The notes under the pieces were generated by a model, which saw only the letters and a program-made list of their open reading frames with translations, did no database searches and was not told where the DNA came from. DNA of 33,242 bases from Spirogloea muscicola (lineage: Eukaryota > Streptophyta > Zygnematophyceae > Spirogloeales > Spirogloeaceae). Each line of letters opens with the position of its first letter. The first letter of the stretch is position 1. The stretch is taken from the NCBI GenBank assembly GCA_009602725.1, contig WELB01000235.1, positions 76,997 to 110,238 on the forward strand, given 5' to 3'. Below are positions 10,148-18,840 of this stretch, one piece after another. The position numbers and the translations under genes are program-made.

Positions 10148-11119
10148 TGTAACGTTTCCGCCGTTTGAAGGTGCCAACGGCGCGCGATAACCTTACATGA
10201 GCGTAACGTATCTACCGTTTGGAGTCCCAAACGGTGCGGGTAGCTGGGCTGCACTCCGTGTAGCTAAGTACGGTTCGAGGGTCCCGGGCTCCGTACCCTG
10301 TCGGCACGCCTCGGGCTCACGCCCCTGCAGGCCGGCCGGGTGGGTCAGCTCTCCCTCAGGCCGGCGCCCCGCGGGCCGACCCCCGGATTGACCAGCTCTC
10401 CAGTCCTCATGGCTGCATGGCCTCAGTCCCTTGACCCCGTGAGCCAGGCTATTGGCCTGGCGCGTCACCTCCTTGGCGCTAGTCACTGTCCAGCGCGCCA
10501 GTCCCTTGGACTCGCGCGCCGGCCTCTTCTCGTACTCTGTTCATTCTTTTTCGGGCTGGTTGTTCCAGCCCCTATTCTCAATGGGCGAGCACTTTCTTCT
10601 TGGCGCTAGTCCCTTGGACTCGTGCTAAAGGCCACTGGCCCCTGTGTGCCAGCCTGTTGTATTTGTCGTGTCCCCTTGTCAGGCCCGCCCCTCCAAGGGA
10701 GGGCCTTGGGGGGACCCTCGTCACACCCTCAGGGGAGGGGTGGCAGGAGAACCACTATAAGTAGTGGGCCTTGGTCAGACTCCGCGAGTCGACCAACGTC
10801 CGTGAGAGACACAGCCCTGCGGCTGCCTAGCCAACCCCGCTGCTGCCAGCTGCTGCCGCCGCCGCCACAGCTCTGCTGCTGCCGGTTGCTGCCAGCCCGT
10901 CGCCGCAGCTCATCGCTGCGGGCCCTGCCGGCTCTCTGTAAGTCTATCGGTAGAGTCACCGCTCTAGGGCGGTGCCTCAGGGTAAGACTTCCGCTGCGCT
11001 CTGTGCGCGTATGGGCGTTGGCGTTCTCCTGTATGAGGGTTGTCTCCAAAACACCCTAAACTCGAATCCAAACCAGGACATTCTGACTCTAACTGTGTGA
11101 TTAGAGCAGAGATGTCACA
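10148..11119 (+). mobile_element. Solo LTR, family LTR1
   Basis: The repeat begins TGTAACG and ends GTCACA and is flanked on both sides by CCAGC (10143-10147 and 11120-11124), an exact 5-bp target duplication. It is nearly identical, in reverse orientation, to 27631-28517, the 3' LTR of element E3. A TATA-like CTATAAGTA lies near 10755, so U3 is the left part. The U3 start carries inverted CCGTTT/AAACGG motifs, including ACCGTTTGG-AGTC-CCAAACGGT. A 73-bp LINE end is inserted at 10529-10601. No internal retroelement sequence is present, so it is a solo LTR. Confidence 0.85.
10529..10601 (+). mobile_element. 73-bp LINE 3'-end insertion inside LTR1
   Basis: Comparison with the other LTR1 copy (27631-28517) shows uninterrupted GGCCTCTT-GGCGC there. 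Here 73 bp are added between those words: CTCGTACTCTGTTC..., the hairpin GGGCTGG-TTGTT-CCAGCCC (10553-10571), GGGCGAGCAC and the end TTTCTTCTT. Four bases (TCTT) are shared at the junction. Confidence 0.8.
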
Positions 11120-12293
11120 CCAGCCCAAAGAGATGACACTAAAGTAGTAGATCAGCCCTAAGGGATGCACAAGGTTTTAAAGAGCGGGAAGGAGAGAACC
11201 TAGTCCCCAAGACGTTAGCAGGGGGCGCTCAATGATTTTGTTATATTTTTGAGTCACTGAGTGCCAATTGACTGACTCAAGCGCGGAAAGACGTCGCCCT
11301 GATGGAACCGGGAGGCAGCGCCAAGGCGCGACCTGCACGCAAGTGACGGCAAATGCTAAGGACCGCTTCAGTGATCTTGCAAGGCGCATGCTGTAGATTT
11401 GAGCAAGCGACCTGCGGCATACGGCAGTGAAGCTGGGCTGCCTGCTCTGCTGTTCTTGACGTTGGGACACAGCTGGCTGCGCAAGTCCCTGGAGTAGGTC
11501 GAGCACCAAGTATCCAAAAGCCTCGCGGACTTCGACCGCAAGCGCGACACACTCGTCGCCAGCGGGGTGGTCAGCATACTTCCTCTCCTTGGCGCCCGCC
11601 CGCTTGGTGAACTGCACAGCCTGCTTCCTCTGCCGATCGTTGGGAGCTCCCGGATTCAGACACTCGATTCCGACGACCTCTGCAACGATCCGGGTGGCCC
11701 GCCCAGCACGCTGCCGACGGTATCAGCACGACGGGCGTTGTAAGGAACCTCGCCCTACACACGCAGTTAGGGTGAGCAGTCCTTCTTGAGTTCGGCTGTA
11801 GGGGTTTAGGGACCTACCCACCACACAGGCAAAGCACTAGCGCATAGGCGCAGCGGAAGACAGGCCCCGTGGCGCCGCCGTCCGGCGTCGACTCCACCTC
11901 CTGGGCGCAGGCCGGCGCAGCAGGCCCCGCAGCAAGGTGCGGCGGCGGCTGCGGCGGCGAGCAGCGGCAAGGCTGCTCCTGGGCTTCACCGGTTCGAACT
12001 CCCTCAAGCCTCAGCCCCAAAAGCTCTTCGTGCTTTCCTGTGCCACCCCCCCCTCCAGGGGTGTGAGCGGGTCGCCCCATGGCCTGCCAGACGGCGGGCC
12101 AAAGATCCTCCCTTGAACGGGCGGATCCTGGCGAGGAGTATTTCTGGACGGGCTGGACCCGTCTCTGGGCCCGCGGGCCTCTTGCCCGGCAAGCCAGCCC
12201 GCCACCTGGCGGGCCCACTTGTCCCAAATAGCCGGTCATGTAATGCAAACAGAGCCATGTGGCTTAACCAAACGGCTGGCTCATTACAGGCGT
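11120..12293 (-). mobile_element. LINE C-terminal copy interrupted by LTR2
   Basis: The - strand encodes FTKRAGAKERKYADHPAGDE, SLAQIYSMRLA and VAPWRCLP, aligning with the C-terminal part of the longer LINE at 12470-13671 (AKELKYADHPREDE and so on). A further stretch up to 11738 reads as the ARRxD and GGP segment in shifting frames. The copy carries stops and frameshifts and cannot encode an intact protein. Left of 11177 is its 3' UTR, continuous with 9934-10147 across LTR1. Confidence 0.6.
11739..12288 (-). mobile_element. Solo LTR, family LTR2
   Basis: It has TG...CA ends (TGTAAGG...CATTACA) and is flanked by GGCGT on both sides (11734-11738 and 12289-12293), an exact 5-bp target duplication. 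It is very similar in the same orientation to 16953-17504, the 3' LTR of element E2. The repeat is GC-rich and its open frames are not conserved. Confidence 0.85.
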
Positions 12294-12347
12294 GCCTCCT
12301 TTAAAAGAGAATCAGGTCTTCCAAATTAACAGCAGTGACTATAAAAG
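12294..12347 (-). mobile_element. Type B LINE tail, left part, split by the LINE at 12348-13671
   Basis: Joined to 13681-13805 across the inserted LINE, this gives a tail with GGGCTG, then TTTGGAAGA and CTGATTCTC, resembling the type B 3' UTR. CTATAAAAG at 12339-12347 is one copy of the target duplication of the inserted LINE. Confidence 0.4.
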
Positions 12348-12374
12348 AAGAAAGTGCTCGCCCATTGAGAATAG

Positions 12375-12393
12375 GGGCTGGAACAACCAGCCC
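12375..12393 (-). ncRNA. Conserved LINE 3' UTR hairpin (cis RNA element)
   Basis: GGGCTGG-TTGTT-CCAGCCC on the - strand, a perfect 7-bp stem. Matching hairpins lie at 8144-8162 (-), 8430-8447 (+), 10553-10571 (+) and 17714-17732 (-). Stems are conserved while loops vary (TTGTT, TTCT, TTT). All lie within about 35 nt of the element 3' end, where some LINE reverse transcriptases bind their RNA. Confidence 0.65.
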
Positions 12394-12469
12394 GAAAAAG
12401 AATGAACAGAGTACGAGAAGGGGGCCAGGGGAAGCGCTAAGTAACAGAAACAAAGCTGCTACGAGACAC

Positions 12470-13671
12470 TCAGTAACCCCTGCTAAGCAGCCGCAGATCA
12501 GAGATGCTGGGCTCCTGGAAGTGGGTCCCCTGGCCAGAGCCAGAGGCAGCAGCGAGGGCTCTGCCGGCACGAAGGTGCAGCGCCCGGGCCATGGACCTCT
12601 GCAGCGAGACGGCCAGGCGCATTCGATACACTTGCGCCAGCGACCCGGCTGCAGGGAAGTCAACCGGCTCCCCATGGAAGCGCCGGGCGATGGTGTGGCG
12701 GGCGAGCTGGGTGAGCAGCTCGAGCCACCGAGCGCCCAGCGCCCCATGTGTGTCGATGGCCAACGGGAAGAACTCGTCTTCCCGCGGATGATCCGCGTAC
12801 TTCAGCTCTTTGGCCCGAGCAGCGCAGGCGACCGCATACCCAGCCGTGGTGGCACATTTGGCTGGGTGTGAGCGGTCATAGGCATCAGTAGTCACCACGT
12901 CCAGGAGAAGACGTGGCCCGCCGGCCTGTCGGGTGGCCACCAGGTCTACACGCCTGGCATGGAGACCGTCGGCCCTGTGCTGGATTGGCATGATTCCGGA
13001 GTGCTCTGCTGCCACGGAGAAACCAGCCTCCAACAGGATGCCATGCATTACGTCGCGGAGGCGGTCGTGGGCCGCTGTCCGCTCTCCGCCGTGGGAACAG
13101 CGCAGAACATGAGCAGCCAGCTCTCCAGGCTCGGTCCCGCGCTCGCCACACTCACATTGACGCACACCCTGGAGACATGGCGGCAGTAGGCCCAGGAGCC
13201 GGTGGACGGCACTTCGGAATACCTCGTCCGGGAGGGTGAGGGCGTCGTAGAGGGGGAGGGCCTGGAGCCACGCCGCAGCCCCCGGGGAAGAGGCCGAGTG
13301 GAGTCTCGCGCGCCCGCGCAAGTCGGCCTCGGGGAGCTGGAGCACGGCGGTGGTGTAGGCGGCCTTGTCGACCACTGCCGCGATGCGCGCTTGGACGCGC
13401 AAGTCGGCGGTGTGCGCGAGGTGCGCAAAGGATACCGCCTGGCCGGCCAGGTCCGGGTGCGCCGCGAGCAGCTCCTGGTGGGCGGAGCGAAGCGACACCT
13501 GGAACGGCAGCGGGCCCATGTCGACCTCCGCCACCGCCTGCTCCAGTGCCCGCCGGCCGTGGACCAAGAAGCGCTGGGCCACGGAGGCGGCAGTCTGCGC
13601 CCAGCTGCCGAGGTATGCCGCCCGGCAAGAACGAGCGAGCGGGCGCAGGCCGAGACCACCGTGGCTGAGGG
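12470..13671 (-). pseudogene. Non-LTR retrotransposon ORF, C-terminal ~400 residues
   Basis: This is the longest surviving piece of the LINE protein, open for about 400 codons to a TGA at 12470-12472. It begins with ALSHGGLGLRPL, typical of the region just after the reverse transcriptase domain. It continues with a helical segment and then a cysteine/histidine cluster, CECGERGTEPGELAAHVLRC, followed by GGERTAAHDRLRD, RADGLHARRVDLVA and LLLDVVTTDAYD. The order zinc cluster, then spaced acidic residues resembles the C-terminal nuclease-like (PD-D/ExK) regions of site-associated LINEs; that assignment is inference. The end SLAQVYRM...LHLRAGRALAAASG...ISDLRLLSRGY is the signature repeated across the window. 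The polymerase and N-terminal domains are absent because the insertion is 5'-truncated. Confidence 0.75.
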
Positions 13672-13805
13672 CTATAAAAGGCCACAGCCCAAAGGAATGG
13701 TCAAGGTCTGAAAGGACCGGTGGCGCAAATAGCAAGATACTGATCTTCAAGACGTCAGCAATCGGGCTTTCAGTAACCTCCAGTCAGTAAATGTATAAAT
13801 GAATT
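13672..13805 (-). mobile_element. Type B LINE remnant, right part
   Basis: CAGTAACC near 13764 is the terminal coding signature (GGTTACTG on the - strand), followed toward lower coordinates by a short 3' UTR with GGTCC...GGGCTGTGGCC. This copy was the target of the LINE at 12348-13671. Confidence 0.4.
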
Positions 13806-14012
13806 GAAGGCCAAAGGGGTGCGAGCAGCCAGCCCGAACAATGTGCACAAGGTCCGAAGGGGCCAAAAGCGCTGGCCCAGAGCTCTCCCGGTGAAATCAA
13901 CGCTCAGTAACCTCTACTTAGGAGCCGCAAATCAGAAATACTAGCAGCCGGAAAGCAATCTCTTGTCGAAAGCCAGAGGCTGCAGCTAGAGCACGCCAGC
14001 ATGCAGATGCAA

Positions 14013-14258
14013 GGTGTAGCGAAGTTACACATGTGTTACATCGTTATCATGGAAATGATAGCTGGAGGGTACTGAGGAGGCCAACCACCTCACCAGTTGG
14101 GCGAAGGACGACGCGCGACATTGGATAAAGCGCAAAACTGAATAACAGCGCGCGACGCTGATGAGGGAGTATCTGGTGTCCCAGCGCGCGCCAGCTACAA
14201 ACCACAATTTTAAATTACAGACTTCTACTAGTGATAGACCCCTATTAGTATCATTATT
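14013..14258 (+). mobile_element. LTR4-like fragment inside the LINE
   Basis: About 200 bp here match 9735-9925 in reverse orientation (for example CCAATGTCG, TATCAT, GGTGAGG). The LINE coding similarity stops before and resumes after it, so it is an insertion or a deleted LTR. Exact borders and a target duplication were not resolved. Confidence 0.4.
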
Positions 14259-14998
14259 GTGCACGGGTCCTCGCAATGACAGGCGCATGCGACATATGTG
14301 GGCGAGAGAGCCTGCCGCTTTACAATCGGCCTGCTCATCTCGAGAACAGTGCGAAAATGCGTTTCGCATGAGCCGATGCAGGAGCTCGAGCCACCGAGCG
14401 CTGAATGGCCCGTCGACATCGATGGCAAGGCGGAAGAGCTCGTCCTACGGCGGATGATCTGCATGTTTGGCCTCTTTGCCTCGAGCGGCACTGGCCACTG
14501 CACGACCTGCCTTGGATGCAGAACAGTAGGATTGGCTCGATGAAAAGCGTCTATCGTCACACATTGAATAGGCAATACCTACCAGCCATTGGTGTGGCCA
14601 GCAGGTCGACCCGCCGGGCGTAGAAGTCGTCGCCCTCGTGCGCAAATGGCATACCTGACGTGTCATCGGCAGCCACCATGAAGCCGGCCTCCCAGAAAGA
14701 TGCCGTGCATGACAATATGGAGGAGGTCGTGAGCTGCTGTTCACTCTCGCCATCTGCACAGCGGAGGACGTGTGCCACCAAATCAGCAGCCTCGGCCCCC
14801 GCTCGCCGCATCTGCACTGCACCACCTTTTGAAGGCAGGGCGCGGCGGCAGACCAAGGAGCCCGTGGACGGCTATCCGGGAGGCCTAACCCGGAATCGGA
14901 TTGCGTCGTGTAGGGTGAGGGCCATCAGCCACTTTGCTGCCTCAAGCGAGGAGGCCGACTGCAGTCGAGCGCAGGTCGGGCTCCGGAAGCAGCTAAAG

Positions 14999-15692
14999 TG
15001 TAACGATTTTACATGGCTGGAATGTCAATGCAGCAGTAACGTATTGACAGATGCCTGGAGACTAGACACCTCATCCGGCTGATCAATAAACTGACTGTCA
15101 GTGCCGCAGGAAAGGCTTGACAGATGCCTGGAGACGGACAGTTCACCAGGCTGGGCAGCGTGGCTTTAATATAGAGCTGAGAGCGGCGCAACCCGGAGTC
15201 ATGACACGCGAGACAGCATGGTGCTGGCGCTGGAACGGCGACGGGAGGTGGCAGCGCTGTAGACTGCCTTGACGGCGTTGTTAGCCGTTAGTGATGACTG
15301 GAACGATAGACGGCTGACGATAGCCTGGGGGTAGTGACCGTCAGCTGCTAGTGACGGGGGACCGTCAGTATGGCGGTGGTTGCCAATGGATGGGTAGATT
15401 GTCGGTGGTAGCCCGTTGATAGTCATTGACAGGTCGTGGACTGGTCGTCAACGAGAGACTGGGTGCTAAATGTCCCACCCGGGCCCGTATGGCCGGGCTC
15501 GCAGTCCGTCGGGCTATATAGAGGCCACCCGAGATGGGAGGGGGTGAGTTCTTCACCCAACCTCGGACCCCTGGACTCTTGCCCCTGCAGTAACCGTTGC
15601 TCAGTTTTACCGTTGCGGTCCCATCCCAATGCCTCCCCGCTTTTCCTTGCGCCGCCGGCAGCCCGGGCTTGGCGATCCACAGCATTCGTTTG
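14999..15692 (+). mobile_element. Solo LTR, family LTR3
   Basis: It starts TGTAACG and is flanked by TAAAG on both sides (14994-14998 and 15693-15697). It matches 29364-30025 in reverse orientation along its length. A TATA box (CTATATAG near 15513) follows the sense direction. The right end reads CATTCGTTTG rather than CATTCGTTACA as in the other copy, so the last bases have mutated. It interrupts the LINE at 13806-16030. Confidence 0.8.
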
Positions 15693-16030
15693 TAAAGAGC
15701 GGTTGCGGAGACCGCCCTATTCATCTCGGCCATGTAGCGCGCTTGCACGGGCAAGCCAGCGGTGAGCGCGAGATGCTCGAAGTGACCACCTTTCCGGCCC
15801 GGTTTGGGTGTTCCGCGAGCATCTTTTGGTGGGGCAAGAGGAGCGACACCTGGAAGGGTAGCGCACCAGTACCACCGCCTCCTCCAGCGGACGCCGTCCT
15901 TATACGGAAATTCTGGACAAGGTCCGAAGGGGGAGGGGAAGGAACGTAAAGAGAGAAGAGAAGCAGTTATTCCAAACGAGGCGAGGGCTGTGATTGGCCA
16001 GCCCAATATGAAGGAGAGGGCTCGAAACAT

Positions 16031-16274
16031 GGAAACAAATCAATAGATACTCTTCCAGTAGAGGCGGATGTCTGCACTACCCTACCAGTAGCGGCCGATG
16101 GATGTGATAGACCAGCCCAGTAAACGAATGACTGACTTTCGAGGGGCCAGAACAGCGCTCAGGCATACACGCCTTTTAGTGGCCACTGGGTGTGCTCAAT
16201 ACCCCCTTGGTGAGCAGCTGCAGGTCAGAGAAACTAATCTCAAACTAGCAAGTTCTCTGTCTAAAGGCCGCCAG
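16031..16274 (-). mobile_element. LINE 3' end fragment
   Basis: The - strand ends with FSDLQLLTKG and a frameshifted stop near 16197, the same terminal coding signature. The 3' UTR below it contains two GGCTGG/ATCAC tails related to type B. It is truncated at 16274 by an LTR1-like sequence. Confidence 0.5.
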
Positions 16275-16952
16275 TGTAACTTTCCCTCCGTTTGGAGTGC
16301 CAACGGTGCGGTGACCTTCCAAGATCGTATCGTATCTACTGTTTGCAAGTCCCAAACGGTTTCGGTAGCTTTGCTCCACTGTATGTAGCTAAGTATGGCC
16401 CGAGGCCCCGGCTTCGTACGGCACGTGCACCGCCCAGGAGGCGCCGCTTCGCGCCCCCTTTGGTGCCGCCCGAGGCGCCGCGTCGGGCCGCCCAAGGCGC
16501 CGCTTCGCGCCTTCTTGGAGACGCCCAAGGCGCCGCGTCGCGCCACCTTGGTGCCGCCCAACGCGCCGCTTCACGCCTCCTTGGAGCCCCCCAAGGCGCC
16601 GCTCTTCGTGTCCCCTTTTGTACGGTCCCAATTCCTGTTCACAGAGTTGGGTTAGAACGTCCTGTCTGGGGTTTGGATATAGGGTGTTTTGAAGACAAGC
16701 CCCTTGGAGAGAGGAACGCTAGCGCATACAGCGCATACTTGCGCACACGGCGCAGCGGAAGTCTACCCTTGAAGCACCGCCATAAGGTGGTGAATCTACC
16801 GAGGGTCGGTAGCTGCCCCATGGTGCGCAGCATATACTCACAGAGAGCCGGCGAGGTCCGCAGCGTCGAGCTGCGGCGATGGGCTGGGCAGCAGGCGGCA
16901 GCAGCAGAGCTCTGGCGGCGGCTGCAGCAGCAGGCAGCAGCAGGGCTGTGCC
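16275..16952. mobile_element. Chimeric LTR1-like sequence with a change of orientation
   Basis: From 16275 (TGTAACTTTCCCTCCGTTTGG) to about 16430 the sequence follows LTR1 in + orientation. From about 16640 to 16950 it follows the other end of LTR1 in - orientation (compare AACGTCCTG, GGGTGTTTTGAAGACAA, GCGCAGCGGAAGTC with 27660-27900). A GC-rich tandem array lies between. It is cut at 16952 by the E2 LTR. Long open frames across it are alanine/arginine-rich repeat artefacts. Confidence 0.55.
16441..16605. repeat. 33-bp minisatellite, about five units
   Basis: Units begin GCGCCGC and end CCCAAG or a close variant at 16441, 16475, 16497, 16530, 16563 and 16596. Unit lengths are 34, 22, 33, 33 and 33 bp, the second with an 11-bp deletion. 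Alternate units share either GGTGCCGCC or GGAGnCnCC, hinting at a 66-bp higher-order unit. Confidence 0.8.
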
Positions 16953-17504
16953 TGTAGAGAATCTCGCCCTACACACGCAGTCAGGGTGAGGAGTCCTTAT
17001 CGAGTTCGGCTGTAGGGGCTTTGGGACCAACCCACTACACAGGAAAGCACTAGCGCATCGGCGCAGCGGAAGAAAGGCCCTGTGGCGCCGCCGTCAGGCG
17101 GCGACTCCACTCCTGGGCACAGGCCGGCGCAGCAAGGCCCCGCAGTAGAGTGCGGCGGCGGCTGCAGCGGCAAGCAGCGGCAAGGTTGCTCCTGAGCTTC
17201 CCGGGTTCGAAGTTCTGTCGAGCCTCAGCCCCAAGGCTCCTCGTGCTTCCCCGTGCCACCCCCCCCCTCCCTCCCCCGGGGCGTGAGCGGGTCGCCCCAT
17301 GGCCCGCCTTGCGGCGGGCCAAAGATCCTCCCTTGCACGGGCGGATCCTGGCGAGGGGGTATTTCTGGACGGGCGGGGCCCGCCTCTGGGCAGGCCACTT
17401 GGCCGGCAAGCCAGCCCGCCACCTGTCGGGCCCACTTGTCCCAAATAGCCGGTCACTTTTGCCAACAGAGCCATGTGGCTTAAGCAAACGGCTGGTGCAT
17501 TATA
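16953..17504 (-). mobile_element. 3' LTR of element E2 (family LTR2)
   Basis: The sequence matches the solo LTR2 at 11739-12288 in the same orientation, starting TGTAGAG and ending CATTATA (mutated from CATTACA). It is directly followed by a polypurine tract and the 3' coding end of a Ty3 element, which identifies it as the 3' LTR of a - strand element. Confidence 0.75.
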
Positions 17505-17518
17505 TACCTCCCCCTCTT
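17505..17518 (-). other. Polypurine tract of E2
   Basis: Reads AAGAGGGGGAGGTA on the - strand, immediately before the 3' LTR, where plus-strand DNA synthesis is primed in LTR retrotransposons. E3 has the same arrangement (28518-28530). Confidence 0.7.
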
Positions 17519-18474
17519 TGGTGTTCACGTCCTCGGGGACAACGAGAGAACAGCCGACAGGTATTAAGATGCCCGACAGCTGCTGCCTCTACCAAGCCTA
17601 GGAGAATACCCACCGTTGGCCAGGTATTTCCCGAGACACCTGGACAATTTGCCAAATTGACCGCAGGCTCCCACGTGTTGTGCTCAGGAGAAGGCTCGCC
17701 CATAAAGAAAGAGGGGCTGGCAAAGCCAGCCCAAAAAGAATGGACAATGTCCAAAGCCGAAGAATGAGAAGCCGAGGAAGGACTCCTCTACTCTACCAAT
17801 CACGACAACATACTAGGGAAGCTCAGTACCCGCGAGTGAGCAACATCAGGTCCGAGTAGCTCGAGGCAGGGAAGGAGGCACTCCGCCGAGACCCGGAGGC
17901 CGCGGCCAGAGCGCGTCCTGCGCGCGTGTGGACAGCGTGGGCAAGGGATCGCTGGAACGATACCGCCAAGCGCATGCGAAAGACCTGCTCAGGCCCATAT
18001 CCGAGCCACTTCACCAGATACTCACGGGTCTTACTGGTCTCGGAGCTTATCCGCGTGAGACAAGATCTCTCCACCTCGAATACAAGATCATCCTCGATCA
18101 GTAGTGGAGGTTGGAGGTGAGGCGGTCGGACACGGCCATCCGAAAGGAAGGCCCTCAGCTGAGACACATGGGAGATATTATGGACCTTCCAATGCACCGG
18201 TGTCTTCAGCTCGTAGGACACCTTGCCTACAAGGCGTACTACTGCAAATGGTCCAATCCACTTGGGCAGCAACTTGCGCGTGCCCACAGCCCCCAAGGAT
18301 AAGTGCTTCGTGCTCACACACTTGCAGACCGACATCGAAGGACACATCCTTCCCGTGTTTGTCAGCAAAGGCCCTCTGGTGACTGGGCAATTCCAAGAAA
18401 TGCCGAGCTCGTCTCTGAGCCTACAAGAGGGTTCCAGTAAAAGCTACCGCGGCGGGAACTCGTTCCAGCCTCCC
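17519..18474 (-). pseudogene. E2 pol, 3' end: integrase C-terminus and chromodomain
   Basis: The - strand encodes the integrase C-terminal segment (KLLPKWIGPFAVVRLVGKVSYEL, WKVHNISHVSQLRAF) and a chromodomain (EVERSCLTRIS, REYLVKWLGYGPE, then HNTWEPAVNLANCP). The chromodomain is split between its halves by a LINE at 17689-17987. The 5' part of this fragment ends where E1 is inserted (18474). Chromodomains in this clade direct integration to heterochromatin. Stops and shifts make it non-functional. Confidence 0.8.
17689..17987 (-). mobile_element. LINE insertion in the E2 chromodomain, 8-bp target duplication
   Basis: TGCTCAGG flanks the 299-bp insert (17681-17688 and 17988-17995). The related element E3 keeps the uninterrupted site near 29199 (TGTGCTCAGGCCC). 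The insert encodes VFRMRLAVSFQRSLAHAVH, RAGRALAAASG and DLMLLTRGY, then a 3' UTR with hairpin GGGCTGGC-TTT-GCCAGCCC (17714-17732) and the end GGGCGAGCCTTCT. Confidence 0.85.
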
Positions 18475-18827
18475 TGTAAGGCGGCGGGCGGAGGCCCGGG
18501 GCCTTAGGACGCGGAGCTGGACTGCAAGCGAGGATCAAGAGACTGGAAGCACGATGCACAAGGCGTCTTGGATTACTGGAGGGGCAAGAGTACAGAGTGC
18601 TCGAGAGGTGAGCAGGCAGGGTACAGATTGCTGGAGATAAGGGGCCAAGAGGGGCCTCACTAGGGCCTCTGTAAAGATCTAGAAGTTGCAGGAGGACGTT
18701 CCCATGCCCGGGGTCCCTCGGGAACCCTCTTGAGGAGCCCAGATTAAGGTTAGGGCTGACTAGGCTGGATTTAGGCTTAGGGCGCGGGGCGCCGGCTCGA
18801 GCTCGGGCTAGGGCGCGATTCATGACA
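18475..18827 (-). repeat. E1 3' LTR
   Basis: Starts TGTAAGG and ends CATGACA (coordinate order). It is nearly identical to the 5' LTR at 23409-23783 but lacks about 22 bp, including the TATATAA segment, between GGGGCC and CTCACTAGGGCC. Confidence 0.9.
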
Positions 18828-18840
18828 GGACCCCCCCCTT
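18828..18840 (-). other. E1 polypurine tract
   Basis: AAGGGGGGGGTCC on the - strand, directly before the 3' LTR; it overlaps the last bases of the pol stop codon (TAA at 18839-18841). Confidence 0.8.

Larger units (their letters stand above)
12348..13671 (-). mobile_element. 5'-truncated LINE insertion with 9-bp target duplication
   Basis: CTATAAAAG is found directly on both sides (12339-12347 and 13672-13680). The inserted 1324 bp end on the - strand in a 3' UTR with hairpin GGGCTGG-TTGTT-CCAGCCC (12375-12393), GGGCGAGCAC and TTTCTT. The 5' end is abruptly truncated inside coding sequence, as expected of incomplete target-primed reverse transcription. Confidence 0.8.
13806..16030 (-). mobile_element. 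Degenerate LINE copy, longest span, with two nested LTR-type insertions
   Basis: The copy ends with DLRLLSRGY and a TGA at 13904-13906. Going upstream on the - strand it holds RRxD and a damaged zinc cluster (LVAHVLRCADGE near 14750), then after the LTR3 insertion FEHLALTAGLPVQARYMAEMN and PFGPCPEFPY. Many stops and frameshifts are present. Removing 14999-15692 plus one TAAAG restores colinearity with the LINE at 12470-13671. Confidence 0.65.

Noticed and set aside
11990-12003. GGTTCGAACTCC in LTR2 as a Pol III B box of a tRNA-derived SINE
   Set aside because: The match is imperfect, no A box lies at the right distance, the E2 copy has a different base pattern, and the segment is clearly LTR.
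13048-13711. Long Arg/Ser-rich frames on both strands opposite the LINE ORF
   Set aside because: They are shadow frames created by the high GC content of the LINE coding sequence.
16292-16957. A 221-codon + strand open frame rich in Ala/Arg
   Set aside because: It runs across an LTR chimera and a minisatellite; its protein repeats reflect the 33-bp DNA repeat.
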